This document shows positions 24,046 to 32,763 of a stretch of 36,101 bases of DNA, in pieces. Source of the stretch: UBA2658 sp964617335 (GTDB lineage Bacteria; Bacillota; Clostridia; Oscillospirales; Oscillospiraceae). The notes under the pieces were generated by a model. The model did no database searches. It had not been told where the DNA came from and saw nothing but the letters and a program-made list of their open reading frames with translations. The stretch lies in NCBI GenBank assembly GCA_964617335.1, contig CAZTXG010000017.1, forward strand, positions 1 through 36,101, read 5' to 3'. Positions within the stretch are counted from its first letter, which is position 1. The number at the start of each line of letters is the position of its first letter. A program made the translations under genes and the position numbers.

Positions 24046-25263
24046 ATGAAGGAGTTTTTAAAGTCAAGAAAGCTCGATAATGTAGCCTATGATGTGCGTG
24101 GCCCCGTTTTGGATGAGGCCATGGCTCTTGAGGCCGCCGGAGCCAAAATTCTAAAGCTGAACATCGGAAACCCCGGCGCCTTTGGTTTTGAGGCTCCAGC
24201 CTGCATCGGGGAGGAAATGAGAAGAAAGCTTAAGACGGCAGAGGGCTATTCCACCTCCAAAGGTATTTTGGAGGCAAGGCAGGCCATAGCCGACTATGCA
24301 AAGAAAAAAGGCCTTGAGGGCGTTGGCGTTGAGGATGTCTACACTGGAAACGGTCTGTCGGAGCTTATAAGCCTTTGTATGCAGGCCCTTTTAGACAGCG
24401 GAGACGAAATTCTCATCCCCGCTCCGGACTATCCTCTTTGGACAGCGGCGGCAACCTTGTCCGGCGGCAAGGCTGTGCATTATCTCTGTGACGAGAAAAG
24501 TGACTGGATGCCGGATATTGAGGATATAAAAAAGAAAATCACCCCCTATACTCGTGCAATAGTTATAATTAACCCCAATAACCCCACAGGTGCCCTATAC
24601 CCTGATGATATTCTTTTGCAGATTGCCCAAATAGCCAGAGAAAACGAGCTTATCATTTTTGCCGACGAGGTTTATGACAGACTTTTAATGGACGGAAGCC
24701 GCCACAGCTCCATTGCGGCCCTGGCACCTGATCTATTTACCGTCACCTTAAACGGCCTTTCAAAGTCCCATCTTATAGCCGGCTATCGCATAGGCTGGAT
24801 GACCCTTTCCGGTGATAAAAAACGGGCAAAAAGCTATATCGAGGGGCTTAATATGCTCTCCTCCATGCGCCTTTGCTCCAACGTTCCCGCGCAATTTGCT
24901 GTTGCCCCCGCCCTTAAAGAAATAGACGCTGTGGAAAGTCTGCTTTTACCCGGGGGCCGTATTTACGAACAGCGAAAGGCTGTCTGTGAGGCCATGGATA
25001 AAATAGAGGGGCTTAGTTATACCCGTCCCAAGGCCGCCTTTTATGTTTTCCCAAGACTTGATATAAAGCGCTTTAACATCACTAACGACGAGCAGTTTGT
25101 TCTGGACTTCCTGCGGGAAAAGCAGGTGCTTTTAGTCCACGGCGGCGGCTTCCACTGGAACGAGCCTGACCATTTCCGCATAGTTTATCTGCCGGAAAAG
25201 GAGATTTTGGTGGAGTCCATCCAAAAGCTTGGCGACTTTTTAAGCAGTTACAAACAAAACTAA
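24046..25263 (+). CDS. alaA: AlaA-type alanine aminotransferase
   Basis: A 405-residue PLP enzyme very similar to E. coli AlaA (YfbQ), which makes alanine from pyruvate and glutamate. Shared marks are NVAYDVRGPVLDEA, LKLNIGNPGAFGF, PAPDYPLWTAA, AVHYLCDEKSDW, NPNNPTGA and LNGLSKSHLIAGYRIGWM with Schiff-base Lys240, and MLSSMRLCSNVPAQFAV. The start is ATG at 24046, because GGGAGG lies 8 bases upstream; a TTG seven codons earlier lies before that site. The alanine T-box in front supports a biosynthetic role in alanine supply. A hairpin terminator follows the stop. Confidence 0.93.
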   Translation: MKEFLKSRKLDNVAYDVRGPVLDEAMALEAAGAKILKLNIGNPGAFGFEAPACIGEEMRRKLKTAEGYSTSKGILEARQAIADYAKKKGLEGVGVEDVYTGNGLSELISLCMQALLDSGDEILIPAPDYPLWTAAATLSGGKAVHYLCDEKSDWMPDIEDIKKKITPYTRAIVIINPNNPTGALYPDDILLQIAQIARENELIIFADEVYDRLLMDGSRHSSIAALAPDLFTVTLNGLSKSHLIAGYRIGWMTLSGDKKRAKSYIEGLNMLSSMRLCSNVPAQFAVAPALKEIDAVESLLLPGGRIYEQRKAVCEAMDKIEGLSYTRPKAAFYVFPRLDIKRFNITNDEQFVLDFLREKQVLLVHGGGFHWNEPDHFRIVYLPEKEILVESIQKLGDFLSSYKQN

Positions 25264-25295
25264 GTTTTGCGCCTTTACTATAAATATATAATAAA

Positions 25296-25350
25296 ACATC
25301 CCAAACCTGAAGGAAACCTTCCTTTTCATGTTTGGGGTGTTCTTATATTT
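25296..25350 (+). terminator. Terminator of the alaA gene
   Basis: ACATCCCAAAC (25296-25306) pairs with GTTTGGGGTGT (25330-25340) with an inner short stem, followed by TCTTATATTT. It lies about 30 bases after the stop codon. Confidence 0.75.
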
Positions 25351-25362
25351 CGTTTTTTAAAA

Positions 25363-25552
25363 TCAGCCTATTGCCGTAAAGTCTAGCCCCACCCTGAAAA
25401 GGTCACCGTCTACAAAAAGAGACAGGCTTGCACCCTGCAGCTCCGTTAGGCTTTGGGCTATGGTCATCCGCCCCAACGTTAAGGCCCAAAATTTTGTCTG
25501 TGTCCTCGCTTTTCGCTGTCAGCAGGATAACAGCCCCCTTGTCGGCGGCATT
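25363..25552 (-). pseudogene. Fused remnant of a two-component system (regulator plus kinase)
   Basis: Reading the minus strand from 25552, one frame gives AVILLTAKSEDTDKILGLNV then GADD, the second half of an OmpR-type receiver domain. From 25467 another frame gives MTIAQSLTELQGASLSLF then VDGDLFRVGLDF, the last 34 residues of a histidine kinase after its glycine box, ending at TGA 25363. The order regulator-then-kinase is normal, so a deletion has joined the two genes, removing most of both. A stop codon precedes the receiver fragment. The rest of the 25264-25664 gap holds the alaA terminator and an AT-rich inverted repeat at 25584-25609. Confidence 0.7.
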
Positions 25553-25664
25553 TCAAAAACCACGAGGGCTTTTGATATTAGCAGTATAATAAGTATTTTC
25601 CGCTTATTATATCACCCATCTGACAAAGGGGGCTATTATGAAATTTTTTAAAGATAGAAAATGC

Positions 25665-26312
25665 TTAGGTCATCTTTTCCTGCTTCACCTTTTTATCTAT
25701 GATGCTGCGGGAAGAAATCTCCTTTAATATATCCTCATTATTTATATCAAGCTCTGCCATCATAACCATAACATGGTATATAAGGTCGGAAATTTCATAA
25801 ATCGTTTGAGTCTTATCTCTGTCCTTAGCGGCGATTATAACCTCTGTGCTTTCCTCGCCAACCTTTTTGAGGATTTTGTCTATGCCCTTTTCAAATAGGT
25901 AGCTTGTATAGCTCCCCTCTTTGCCCTGATTTTTTCTTCCCTTAATAAGCTCATACAAGGCATCGAGGGAAAATTCCTCAGTCTCCCCGCTTTCAAAAAC
26001 TAGATCCTCAAAGCAGCTGTCGCCGCCTAAATGACAGGCAGGACCCGCTTTTTTAACCCTTACAAGCAGGGCATCTCTATCGCAGTCTGCCCTTATATCG
26101 ACTATCTCCTGAAAGTTGCCGCTGGTTTCCCCTTTGCGCCAAAGCTCCCCACGGGAACGTGACCAGAAACAGCAGCGTTTTTCAGCCATGGAAATTTCAA
26201 GGCTTTCACGATTCATATAGGCAAGAGTCAAAACCTTTTTGCTGAAAAAATCCGTAACAACAGCAGGGATAAGCCCCCTATCATCAAACTTAATTTCGTT
26301 TATATTAAGCAT
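25665..26312 (-). CDS. hisIE: Bifunctional phosphoribosyl-AMP cyclohydrolase/ATP pyrophosphohydrolase
   Basis: A 215-residue fusion catalysing steps 2 and 3 of histidine synthesis. The HisI part (1-~105) has VVTDFFSKKVLTLAYMN, WSRSRGELWRKGETSGN and the metal-binding cysteines in ADCDRD and ACHLGGDSCF. The HisE part (~113-215) has SYTSYLFEKGIDKILKKVGE and EISDLIYHVMVMM. It is the last gene of the operon, 20 bp after hisF, with GAGGAG before the ATG. Confidence 0.96.
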   Translation of the reverse strand: MLNINEIKFDDRGLIPAVVTDFFSKKVLTLAYMNRESLEISMAEKRCCFWSRSRGELWRKGETSGNFQEIVDIRADCDRDALLVRVKKAGPACHLGGDSCFEDLVFESGETEEFSLDALYELIKGRKNQGKEGSYTSYLFEKGIDKILKKVGEESTEVIIAAKDRDKTQTIYEISDLIYHVMVMMAELDINNEDILKEISSRSIIDKKVKQEKMT

Positions 26313-26332
26313 ATTCTCCTCATTTCCTCCCG

Positions 26333-27091
26333 CTAAAGTCTCACTTCTATGCCGTTTTTGGAAAGCTCTTTTTTAAGCTCCGGTATGCTAACCTCCCCAA
26401 AGTGAAAAACAGAGGCGGCAAGACCGGCGTCTACTGCTGGAACTTTTTTAAAAAGCTCTGTAAAATCTTCAATACTTCCGGCGCCGCCCGAGGCAATAAC
26501 AGGAACAGAAACAGCATCGCAGACAGCAGAGAGCATTTCAAGGTCAAAGCCGCCTTTCACCCCGTCGGTGTCTATACTGTTTACAACGATTTCCCCCGCC
26601 CCGTTTTCAGCGGCCCTAGAAACCCATTCAAGAGCATCTATGCCTGTGTTCTCCTGTCCCCCTCGGGTAAAAAGCATATAGCGGCCGTCAACCTTTTTAA
26701 TGTCGGCCGACAGCACAACACATTGGCTGCCATAGCGCTCTGCCGCCTTTTTTATAAGTTCAGGGTCACGGATGGCGCCGGAATTAATGCTGACTTTACT
26801 GGCGCCGCATTTTAAAACCCTGTCAATATCCTCAAGGCTGCTTATGCCCCCGCCCACTGTTAGGGGAACGGAAATTTGACAGATAAGCTCTTTTAAAACC
26901 TCTAAGAAAAGTCCCCTGCCCTCAACGGAGGCCGTAATATCGTAAAACACCAATTCGTCCGCCCCATTGTCGCTGTAAAGCCTAGAAAGCTCCACAGGGG
27001 AGGCAATTTCTTTTACTCCCTGAAAGTTCACGCCTTTAACAACCTTGCCGTCACGAACGTCTAAGCAGGGTATTATTCTTTTTATACTCAT
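26333..27091 (-). CDS. hisF: Imidazole glycerol phosphate synthase, cyclase subunit
   Basis: A 252-residue TIM-barrel enzyme that converts PRFAR plus ammonia to imidazole glycerol phosphate and AICAR. Catalytic Asp11 (PCLDV) and Asp129 (LSADIKK) are present, as are the phosphate-binding VGGGIS and ASGGAG loops. Normally HisH supplies the ammonia by hydrolysing glutamine and feeds it through the barrel. No hisH gene is in this operon. The residues known to gate the ammonia tunnel (R5, E45, K98, E166 here) are kept, but the Asp next to that Lys, which in T. maritima makes a salt bridge to HisH, is Ser97. Ammonia-dependent action is therefore likely. Confidence 0.95.
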   Translation of the reverse strand: MSIKRIIPCLDVRDGKVVKGVNFQGVKEIASPVELSRLYSDNGADELVFYDITASVEGRGLFLEVLKELICQISVPLTVGGGISSLEDIDRVLKCGASKVSINSGAIRDPELIKKAAERYGSQCVVLSADIKKVDGRYMLFTRGGQENTGIDALEWVSRAAENGAGEIVVNSIDTDGVKGGFDLEMLSAVCDAVSVPVIASGGAGSIEDFTELFKKVPAVDAGLAASVFHFGEVSIPELKKELSKNGIEVRL

Positions 27092-27097
27092 AGTTTT

Positions 27098-27817
27098 TCA
27101 AGACCTTTCATAAGTATCCACAGCTTTTTTTAAAGAAATGCTGCCTGTGTAAAGGCTTTTTCCCAAAATAGCCCCCGAAACTCCGGTTTCGGATAAAAGC
27201 CGCAAATCTTCCATTTCCGTCACCCCTCCCGAGGCGATTATATCCATGGAAAACCTCTGGGAAAGCTCCCTGTAAAGTTCCACATTTGTCCCTTCCATAG
27301 CTCCGTCTTTGGAAATGTCCGTGCAAATAAGAGTTTTTAGTCCCAAGTCCTGAAGCCTTTCGCAAAAATCAAAATAAGCCTCGCCGCTTGTTTTTGTCCA
27401 GCCGTGGGTAGCAACAAAACCGTCTTTTATGTCCATGCCAACGGCAATTTTATCGCCGTATTTAGAAAGGGCAAGCTGTAAAAATTCAGGGTCTGTAACT
27501 GCCGCCGTTCCCAAAATCACCCTGTCAACTCCAAGGGATAAATATCTATCCACAGCCTGCATATCCCTTATCCCACCGCCCACCTGGACAAAAAGAGAGC
27601 TTTTTTCCGCTATCTCGGTGATAAGGGAAAAATTTTCTAAACTGCCGCTTTTGGCCCCGTCTAAATCCACCAAATGCAATTGACTTGCCCCCAAGGCTTT
27701 AAAGCTTTGTGCAAGCTCCGAGGGGTTCTCGCTGTAAACCGTGACTTTTTCGTAATCCCCCCGCAAAAGCCGCACAGCCTTTCCGGAAAGCAGGTCAATG
27801 GCCGGATAAATTTGCAT
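27098..27817 (-). CDS. hisA: Phosphoribosylformimino-AICAR-P isomerase
   Basis: A 239-residue TIM barrel catalysing the ProFAR-to-PRFAR isomerisation. Asp8 (PAIDLLSGKAVRL), the phosphate loop QVGGGIRD, CTDISKDGAMEGTN with the second catalytic Asp, and ASGGVTE are all present. It lies 6 bp before hisF. GGAGG stands before the ATG, in a 66-bp gap after hisB that is the longest gap inside the operon. Confidence 0.96.
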   Translation of the reverse strand: MQIYPAIDLLSGKAVRLLRGDYEKVTVYSENPSELAQSFKALGASQLHLVDLDGAKSGSLENFSLITEIAEKSSLFVQVGGGIRDMQAVDRYLSLGVDRVILGTAAVTDPEFLQLALSKYGDKIAVGMDIKDGFVATHGWTKTSGEAYFDFCERLQDLGLKTLICTDISKDGAMEGTNVELYRELSQRFSMDIIASGGVTEMEDLRLLSETGVSGAILGKSLYTGSISLKKAVDTYERS

Positions 27818-27883
27818 ATGGTTCCTCCAAATAAAATTTCAAATATGACTATAATCTTCTAAATCCTGCCCCAATTTAGGCTC

Positions 27884-28468
27884 TTAAAGCATACCCTTTG
27901 TAGACGGGGGCCTTCCCTCAAGACAGGGATCAATGGCGCAGCTTTTGGAAAGGACACGTCCAAAGGCCTTGAAGGCTCCCTCCAATATGTGGTGGGAGTT
28001 TTCCCCTGCAAGCTGGCGCAGATGCAGAGTTATTTCCGCCTTGCGGACAAGGCCTAAGAAAAACTCTTTAATAAGCTCCGTATCAAAATCCCCAACCTTC
28101 TCCGTAGGGGGAGAAAGCTCATAAGAAAGGTGGGTTCTGCCGGAAATATCAATGGCGCACAGGATTAAAGCCTCATCCATGGGAAGGATAATATCTCCGT
28201 ATCGGATAATTCCGCCTTTATCCCCCAAAGCGGCGGAAAGTGCCTCACCAAGACAAATCCCCACATCCTCCGCCGTGTGGTGATAGTCCACCTGCCTATC
28301 CCCCACGCAGCCTATCTCTAAGCCGAAGCCTCCGTGGCTGGCAAACAATGTAAGCATATGGTCAAGGAATCCGCAGCCGGTTTTTATGCTGACTTTCCCC
28401 CCGTCAAGATTCAGGAAAAGGCTTATATCCGTCTCTGTTGTTTTTCTTTTTACGTCAAAGCTTCTCAT
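27884..28468 (-). CDS. hisB: Imidazoleglycerol-phosphate dehydratase
   Basis: A 194-residue manganese enzyme of the monofunctional type (no phosphatase domain). The two metal-binding histidine motifs are visible: GFLDHMLTLFASHG with DYHHTAEDVG in the first half, and ENSHHILEGAFKAFGR near the end. It overlaps the hisC stop by 4 bp (ATGA). Histidinol-phosphate phosphatase is not encoded in the operon and must lie elsewhere. Confidence 0.96.
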   Translation of the reverse strand: MRSFDVKRKTTETDISLFLNLDGGKVSIKTGCGFLDHMLTLFASHGGFGLEIGCVGDRQVDYHHTAEDVGICLGEALSAALGDKGGIIRYGDIILPMDEALILCAIDISGRTHLSYELSPPTEKVGDFDTELIKEFFLGLVRKAEITLHLRQLAGENSHHILEGAFKAFGRVLSKSCAIDPCLEGRPPSTKGML

Positions 28469-29526
28469 GTGGATAGCATCTCCTTTAAGGCATAAATCAT
28501 GGTTTCCATCTGCCGGTCTGTTCCGATTGTTATGCGTACATAGTTATTAATTCTGGGCTTTTTAAAGTGGCGCACAAGAATTCCACGGCTGCGAAGCTCT
28601 GTATAAAGCTCTTCTCCGTCAAGTTTTGGATGCCTTGCAAACAAAAAGTTTCCGCAGCTGTTCGTAAGTTCAAAACCTAAGTTTTTCATTTGCTGCGCCG
28701 ATTGTCCTCTTGTTTGGATAATATTTTGTATCCTATTATCGTAATATTCCCTTCCCTCCAAGGCTGCTATGCCCAGGACAAGGCTAAGACTGTTTACATT
28801 AAAAGGGTTTGTGGAATATCTAAGCTTTTCCAAATCTGCTATAAGCTTTTCGTTTCCTATGGCAAAGCCAAGCCTTGCCCCTGCCAGCGAGCGGGACTTT
28901 GAAAAGGTCTGGACAACAAGCAGGTTGTCGTATTTTTTTGTAAGCTCCGCCGCGCTTTCCCCTCCGAAGTCCACATAGGCTTCGTCTATTGCCACAACAT
29001 TATCAGGGTTAGACTTTGCAATCATTTCAATGTCATCAAGACAAAGACAAAGTCCGGTGGGAGCGTTTGGGTTTGCTATGATTATGGTGCTGTTTATATT
29101 CATATAGCCACAGGGGTCTATGCTAAAGTTTTCTTTAAGAGGAACCTCGTTTTTTCTAAGACCGTAAAGCTCGGAATATACGGAATAAAAGCCATAGCTT
29201 ATATCCGGATAGGATACCTTAGCCCCTCTGTCACAAAATGCCATAAAGATGAAAGACAGTACCTCGTCAGAGCCGTTTCCAAGAAAAACATTTTCTAAAC
29301 TAAGCTTATTTCCCCTTGCGATTGCCTCCCTGAGCCTTTTACATCCAGGGTCGGAATACAGCCGAAGATTACCCAATAGCTTTTCGTCTATAGCCCTCAT
29401 AACCTCCGGAGCAGGGGGGTAAGGCGACTCGTTTGTGTTAAGTTTTATATACTCCATATCCTTCGGCTGTTCCCCGGGGACATAGGCGCAAAGCTCGCAA
29501 AACCTCTCGCTTAAAAATCTGCTCAT
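28465..29526 (-). CDS. hisC: Histidinol-phosphate aminotransferase
   Basis: A 353-residue fold-type I PLP enzyme. Recognisable parts are IKLNTNESPYPPAPEV, FLGNGSDEVL, ANPNAPTG, AIDEAYVDF and the Schiff-base Lys in TFSKSRSLAGARLGF. It catalyses glutamate-dependent transamination of imidazole acetol phosphate. The start and stop each overlap the neighbours (hisD, hisB) by 4 bp, indicating translational coupling. Confidence 0.95.
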   Translation of the reverse strand: MSRFLSERFCELCAYVPGEQPKDMEYIKLNTNESPYPPAPEVMRAIDEKLLGNLRLYSDPGCKRLREAIARGNKLSLENVFLGNGSDEVLSFIFMAFCDRGAKVSYPDISYGFYSVYSELYGLRKNEVPLKENFSIDPCGYMNINSTIIIANPNAPTGLCLCLDDIEMIAKSNPDNVVAIDEAYVDFGGESAAELTKKYDNLLVVQTFSKSRSLAGARLGFAIGNEKLIADLEKLRYSTNPFNVNSLSLVLGIAALEGREYYDNRIQNIIQTRGQSAQQMKNLGFELTNSCGNFLFARHPKLDGEELYTELRSRGILVRHFKKPRINNYVRITIGTDRQMETMIYALKEMLST

Positions 29527-30815
29527 TTTTCACTCTCGTTCATTCTGTTTTTGCGGCTTACGGCGCTTCTTGCGTGGGCAGAGAGACCCTCTTTTTCCGC
29601 AAAATACGCAATTTTGTCGCATACATCGTTTAGTGCTTCTTCTGTATAATAAATGTAAGAGGATTTCTTTAAAAAGTCGTCCACTGAAAGGGGGCTTGAA
29701 AATCTTGCCGTTCCCCCTGTGGGCAAGGTGTGGTTTGTCCCTGCAAAATAATCCCCCAAAGGCTCGGGGCAATTCTTCCCTAAGAAGATTGAGCCGGCAT
29801 TTGTTATCTCATCAAGATAATCAAAGGGCTTATCCACACATAATTCAAGATGCTCCGGAGCGATGCTGTTTGAAATTTCAATAGCCTGCTCTATGCTTTC
29901 CGCAAGTATGATTTTACCGTTATTCCTAATGGACTCCGTGGCAATTTCCCTGCGCGGCAGGCTTTCCAGCTGACGGGAAATTTCATTTCTCACTTCTTCC
30001 GCAAGGCTTTCACTTGTGCAGATAAGAACAGCGGTGGAAAGCTTATCATGCTCTGCCTGAGACAGCATATCCGCCGCCAAAAGTCTTGGAGAGCTTTCTT
30101 CATCAGCGATAATAAGTATCTCGCTTGGTCCTGCAATCATGTCTATATCCACCTGACCGAAAACCTGCCTTTTAGCCTCCGCCACATAGGCATTTCCCGG
30201 CCCAACAATTTTATCAACTCTCGGAACACTTTCCGTGCCGTAGGCCAAGGCGGCAACGGCCTGGGCGCCGCCGCATTTTATGATGCGGTCAACCCCTGCT
30301 ATCTCCGCCGCGGCAATTATATCAGGGCTTATGCTTCCATTTTCATCAGGCGGAGTGGTCATTATAATCTCACTTACTCCGGCAAGTTTTGCAGGAATAC
30401 AGTTCATTAAAACCGTTGAGGGGTAGCTTGCAGTGCCACCGGGAACATAAAGCCCCACCTTTTCCAAAGCTCTTATCCTTTGCCCTAAAATTACCCCTTT
30501 TTTCTCCCGAATCTCATAGCCGCTTTTTATTTGACGGCTGTGGTAAAACTTAATATTTTCCGCAGCCTCTTTAAGGATTTCCATAAGCTTGGGATCAGCT
30601 TTTTTTAAAGCCTTTTGCCGCTCTTCCTGTGACACTTCAAGCTCTGTGAGCTTCACTTTATCGTAGACTTTTGTCAAATCAAAAAGTGCCTTATCCCCCT
30701 GCTCACGCACCTGAAGTATAAGCTTTGAAACAGCAAGGGACACATCCGGCATTGAGGCATCCCGTGAAAGTATATCCTCCTCAGATATTTTACTTGCATC
30801 TAATATCCTTATCAT
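29523..30815 (-). CDS. hisD: Histidinol dehydrogenase
   Basis: A 430-residue zinc enzyme doing the last two oxidations to histidine with NAD. Marks are GLYVPGGTASYPSTVLM, KIVGPGNAYV, DMIAGPSEILI, the zinc/catalytic region SQAEHD, SIAPEHLEL with the catalytic Glu-His, and FAGTNHTLPTGG. Length is normal. It overlaps hisG and hisC by 4 bp each. Confidence 0.96.
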   Translation of the reverse strand: MIRILDASKISEEDILSRDASMPDVSLAVSKLILQVREQGDKALFDLTKVYDKVKLTELEVSQEERQKALKKADPKLMEILKEAAENIKFYHSRQIKSGYEIREKKGVILGQRIRALEKVGLYVPGGTASYPSTVLMNCIPAKLAGVSEIIMTTPPDENGSISPDIIAAAEIAGVDRIIKCGGAQAVAALAYGTESVPRVDKIVGPGNAYVAEAKRQVFGQVDIDMIAGPSEILIIADEESSPRLLAADMLSQAEHDKLSTAVLICTSESLAEEVRNEISRQLESLPRREIATESIRNNGKIILAESIEQAIEISNSIAPEHLELCVDKPFDYLDEITNAGSIFLGKNCPEPLGDYFAGTNHTLPTGGTARFSSPLSVDDFLKKSSYIYYTEEALNDVCDKIAYFAEKEGLSAHARSAVSRKNRMNESEK

Positions 30816-31456
30816 TGGGTTTCCTCCTTTTCTTCAACGGAGTTTCTGGAGCGCAGGTTTTCACAGAGCTTTTCAATTGCCTCGGTTTTAAATCTGAAAG
30901 ACGATTTGTTGGCTATAAGCCTTGCGCTTATATCGCAAATTTCCTCAAGGACAAAAAGGTTATTTTCCTTTAAAGTTTTGCCCGTTTCAACTATGTCTAC
31001 AATCACATCGGAAAGGCCGATTATGGGAGCAAGCTCTATAGAACCGTTTAGCTTTATTATTTCAATTTCTCGGCTTTTTTCAGCGTAATATCCCGAAGCA
31101 ATGGCGGGGTATTTTGTTGCCACACGAAGCTTTCTATCAGCGCCTTTTAAAGCATCTTTTTCCCCTGCCACAGCTATGCGGCACTTTCCAAGCTCCAAAT
31201 CCAAAAGCTCAAAAACATCCGGCTTCTGCTCCAGCAAAATATCTAAGCCAACTATGCCAATGTCTGCCGCCCCATGTTCCACATATATGGCAACATCCGA
31301 GGGTTTTGCCCAAAAATAGCGCACGGCGTTTTCCTCGTTTTCAAAAATAAGCTTGCGGCTGTTTTCTAAAATTTCCGGACAGGCAAGGCCAATATTCTCA
31401 AATATTTTATAAACACTTTCCCCAAGCCTTCCTTTGGGGAGGGCAATACTAAGCAT
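30812..31456 (-). CDS. hisG: ATP phosphoribosyltransferase, short form
   Basis: The catalytic subunit of the first step of histidine synthesis, about 214 residues. It starts MLSIALPKGRLGE and has DVAIYVEHGAADIGIVG, RKLRVATKYP and the PRPP loop DVIVDIVETGKTLKENNL. The short form lacks the C-terminal regulatory domain and works with HisZ, encoded just upstream. I place the start at ATG 31456, overlapping the hisZ stop by 8 bp. TTG at 31465, about 10 bases after GGGGGG, is a good alternative and adds three residues. Confidence 0.93.
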   Translation of the reverse strand: MLSIALPKGRLGESVYKIFENIGLACPEILENSRKLIFENEENAVRYFWAKPSDVAIYVEHGAADIGIVGLDILLEQKPDVFELLDLELGKCRIAVAGEKDALKGADRKLRVATKYPAIASGYYAEKSREIEIIKLNGSIELAPIIGLSDVIVDIVETGKTLKENNLFVLEEICDISARLIANKSSFRFKTEAIEKLCENLRSRNSVEEKEETQ

Positions 31457-32570
31457 TGGTTTCAAGAATTTCAAGCCCCCCTTCGCCAAGCCTTAAAAGC
31501 TGCTTATAGCTAAGTCTGTCGCTTTTCACCTTTTGGGCACGAACCCTTTGGCCGTTTGACGTAAGCATTCGTACTGCGGCGGAGAGTTTTTCAGCCTCTG
31601 CCTTATCGTCGTAAAGGAGAAGAACGTCCAAGTCATAATCTCCCCTTTGCCTTTCCATATTTTCAAGCTGGTCTGTGTAAACTGCAAAGCCAATGGCCTG
31701 AGAGTCTTTTCCAAGGCGGCGCATAAGCTCGTCATAGCGTCCGCCGGACAAAACTGTTCCGGGAACTCCGTCTATGAAGCCCTGAAAAATCAGTCCGTTA
31801 TAATAGCTCAAATCGTTTATGACGGAAAAATCCAGAAGCAGGCAGTTAAAATCCTCTTTGAGAACCTGCCAAATATTATTCAAAAGCGATAGGGAATCCT
31901 GCATCTTCTCGTTTTTAACGTATAGTCCGGCCTTTTTGATTGTTTCCTCAAAACTGCCATGGAGGGAGCAGACAGCGGAAACTGCCTGGCATAAATCCCG
32001 CTCCAAACCGAAGCTATGGCAAAGTCTTTCAGTTTCGTGGGAGTTTTTTGAACCTATGCATGAGAGGATTTTTTCCTTTTGCAAGTTTGTAAGCCCGCAT
32101 TCACCTAACAGCCCTGCCACAAAGCCCATGTGAGAAACCACAAGAACGCACTTTTCCGACAGGGCCTCCAAGCTTTTTGCAGCGAGAGACAAAACCTCGC
32201 ACTCGGCGTATAAATCAACCTCGCCTATGTATTCAAGACCAAGCTGCATTATCTCACGAAATTCCCCCGAAGCCCTTGGCATACGGAAGACATTTTCGTT
32301 GTAATAAAGTTTTTCCGGCTCTCCTGACCCATTTCTGGCATTTTTAGCAATTGAAAGGGTTACGTCAGGCTTTAAGGCCAGAAGTCTTCCGTTTTTGTCT
32401 GTGAAAGTTATGACCTCAGGGCTTGGAAGAAAGCTTTTATTTTCAAGGTATAAGGCGTATTCCTCAAATTTGCTTATTTTGTACTTTTCGTATCCGTACT
32501 GCTCATAAATGCCCCGCAATTCAAAAATTGCCCGCTCTTCACGGCATAGCTCCGAGCTTTTAATGTTCAC
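31449..32570 (-). CDS. hisZ: ATP phosphoribosyltransferase regulatory subunit
   Basis: About 373 residues resembling the histidyl-tRNA synthetase catalytic core without the tRNA-binding domain. Regions include LRGIYEQYGYEKYKISKFEEY, FTDKNGRLLALKPDVTLSIA, YYNENVFRM and a C-terminal SGGRYDELMRRLG. It binds HisG and provides histidine feedback. It is the first gene of the operon. I prefer GTG at 32570, about 10 bases after GGAAGGGGG, over TTG at 32591, which has only a weak site. Confidence 0.9.
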   Translation of the reverse strand: MNIKSSELCREERAIFELRGIYEQYGYEKYKISKFEEYALYLENKSFLPSPEVITFTDKNGRLLALKPDVTLSIAKNARNGSGEPEKLYYNENVFRMPRASGEFREIMQLGLEYIGEVDLYAECEVLSLAAKSLEALSEKCVLVVSHMGFVAGLLGECGLTNLQKEKILSCIGSKNSHETERLCHSFGLERDLCQAVSAVCSLHGSFEETIKKAGLYVKNEKMQDSLSLLNNIWQVLKEDFNCLLLDFSVINDLSYYNGLIFQGFIDGVPGTVLSGGRYDELMRRLGKDSQAIGFAVYTDQLENMERQRGDYDLDVLLLYDDKAEAEKLSAAVRMLTSNGQRVRAQKVKSDRLSYKQLLRLGEGGLEILETNA

Positions 32571-32611
32571 AGAAGATACGCCCCCTTCCAACTTTAATTT
32601 CCTATAATAAA

Positions 32612-32640
32612 AGTATACTCCCCTGTCTTAATAAGGTCAA
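32612..32640 (-). promoter_or_regulatory. Promoter of the his operon
   Basis: Minus-strand TTGACC (32640-32635) and TATACT (32617-32612) are 17 bases apart. The leader to hisZ is only about 35 bases, too short for a T-box or an attenuator. Confidence 0.75.
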
Positions 32641-32720
32641 TACTTTAATACGCTAATTTATTATCTAATTAATAGTCCTTCCTTTGTCATATTGTATATT
32701 TTCCTTCACATAATAATTTA

Positions 32721-32755
32721 ACTGCCGGAAAAAAGCTCTTTTTCTCTCCGGCAGT
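32721..32755 (-). terminator. Hairpin downstream of the nucleoside phosphorylase gene
   Basis: ACTGCCGGA (32721-32729) pairs with TCCGGCAGT (32747-32755). On the minus strand it begins 8 bases after the pdp stop with tail TTAAATTATT; the plus-strand tail is TTGGTTTTTT. It separates pdp from the his promoter. Confidence 0.7.
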
Positions 32756-32763
32756 TTGGTTTT

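Noticed and set aside
25638..25727. Plus-strand 29-residue frame starting MKFFKDRK after GGGGG
   Set aside because: Has a ribosome-site-like sequence, but most of it is antisense to the 3' end of hisIE and it has no recognisable features.
27818..27883. Possible remnant of hisH between hisB and hisA
   Set aside because: No frame in the 66 bases resembles the HisH start or end; only the hisA ribosome site is seen.
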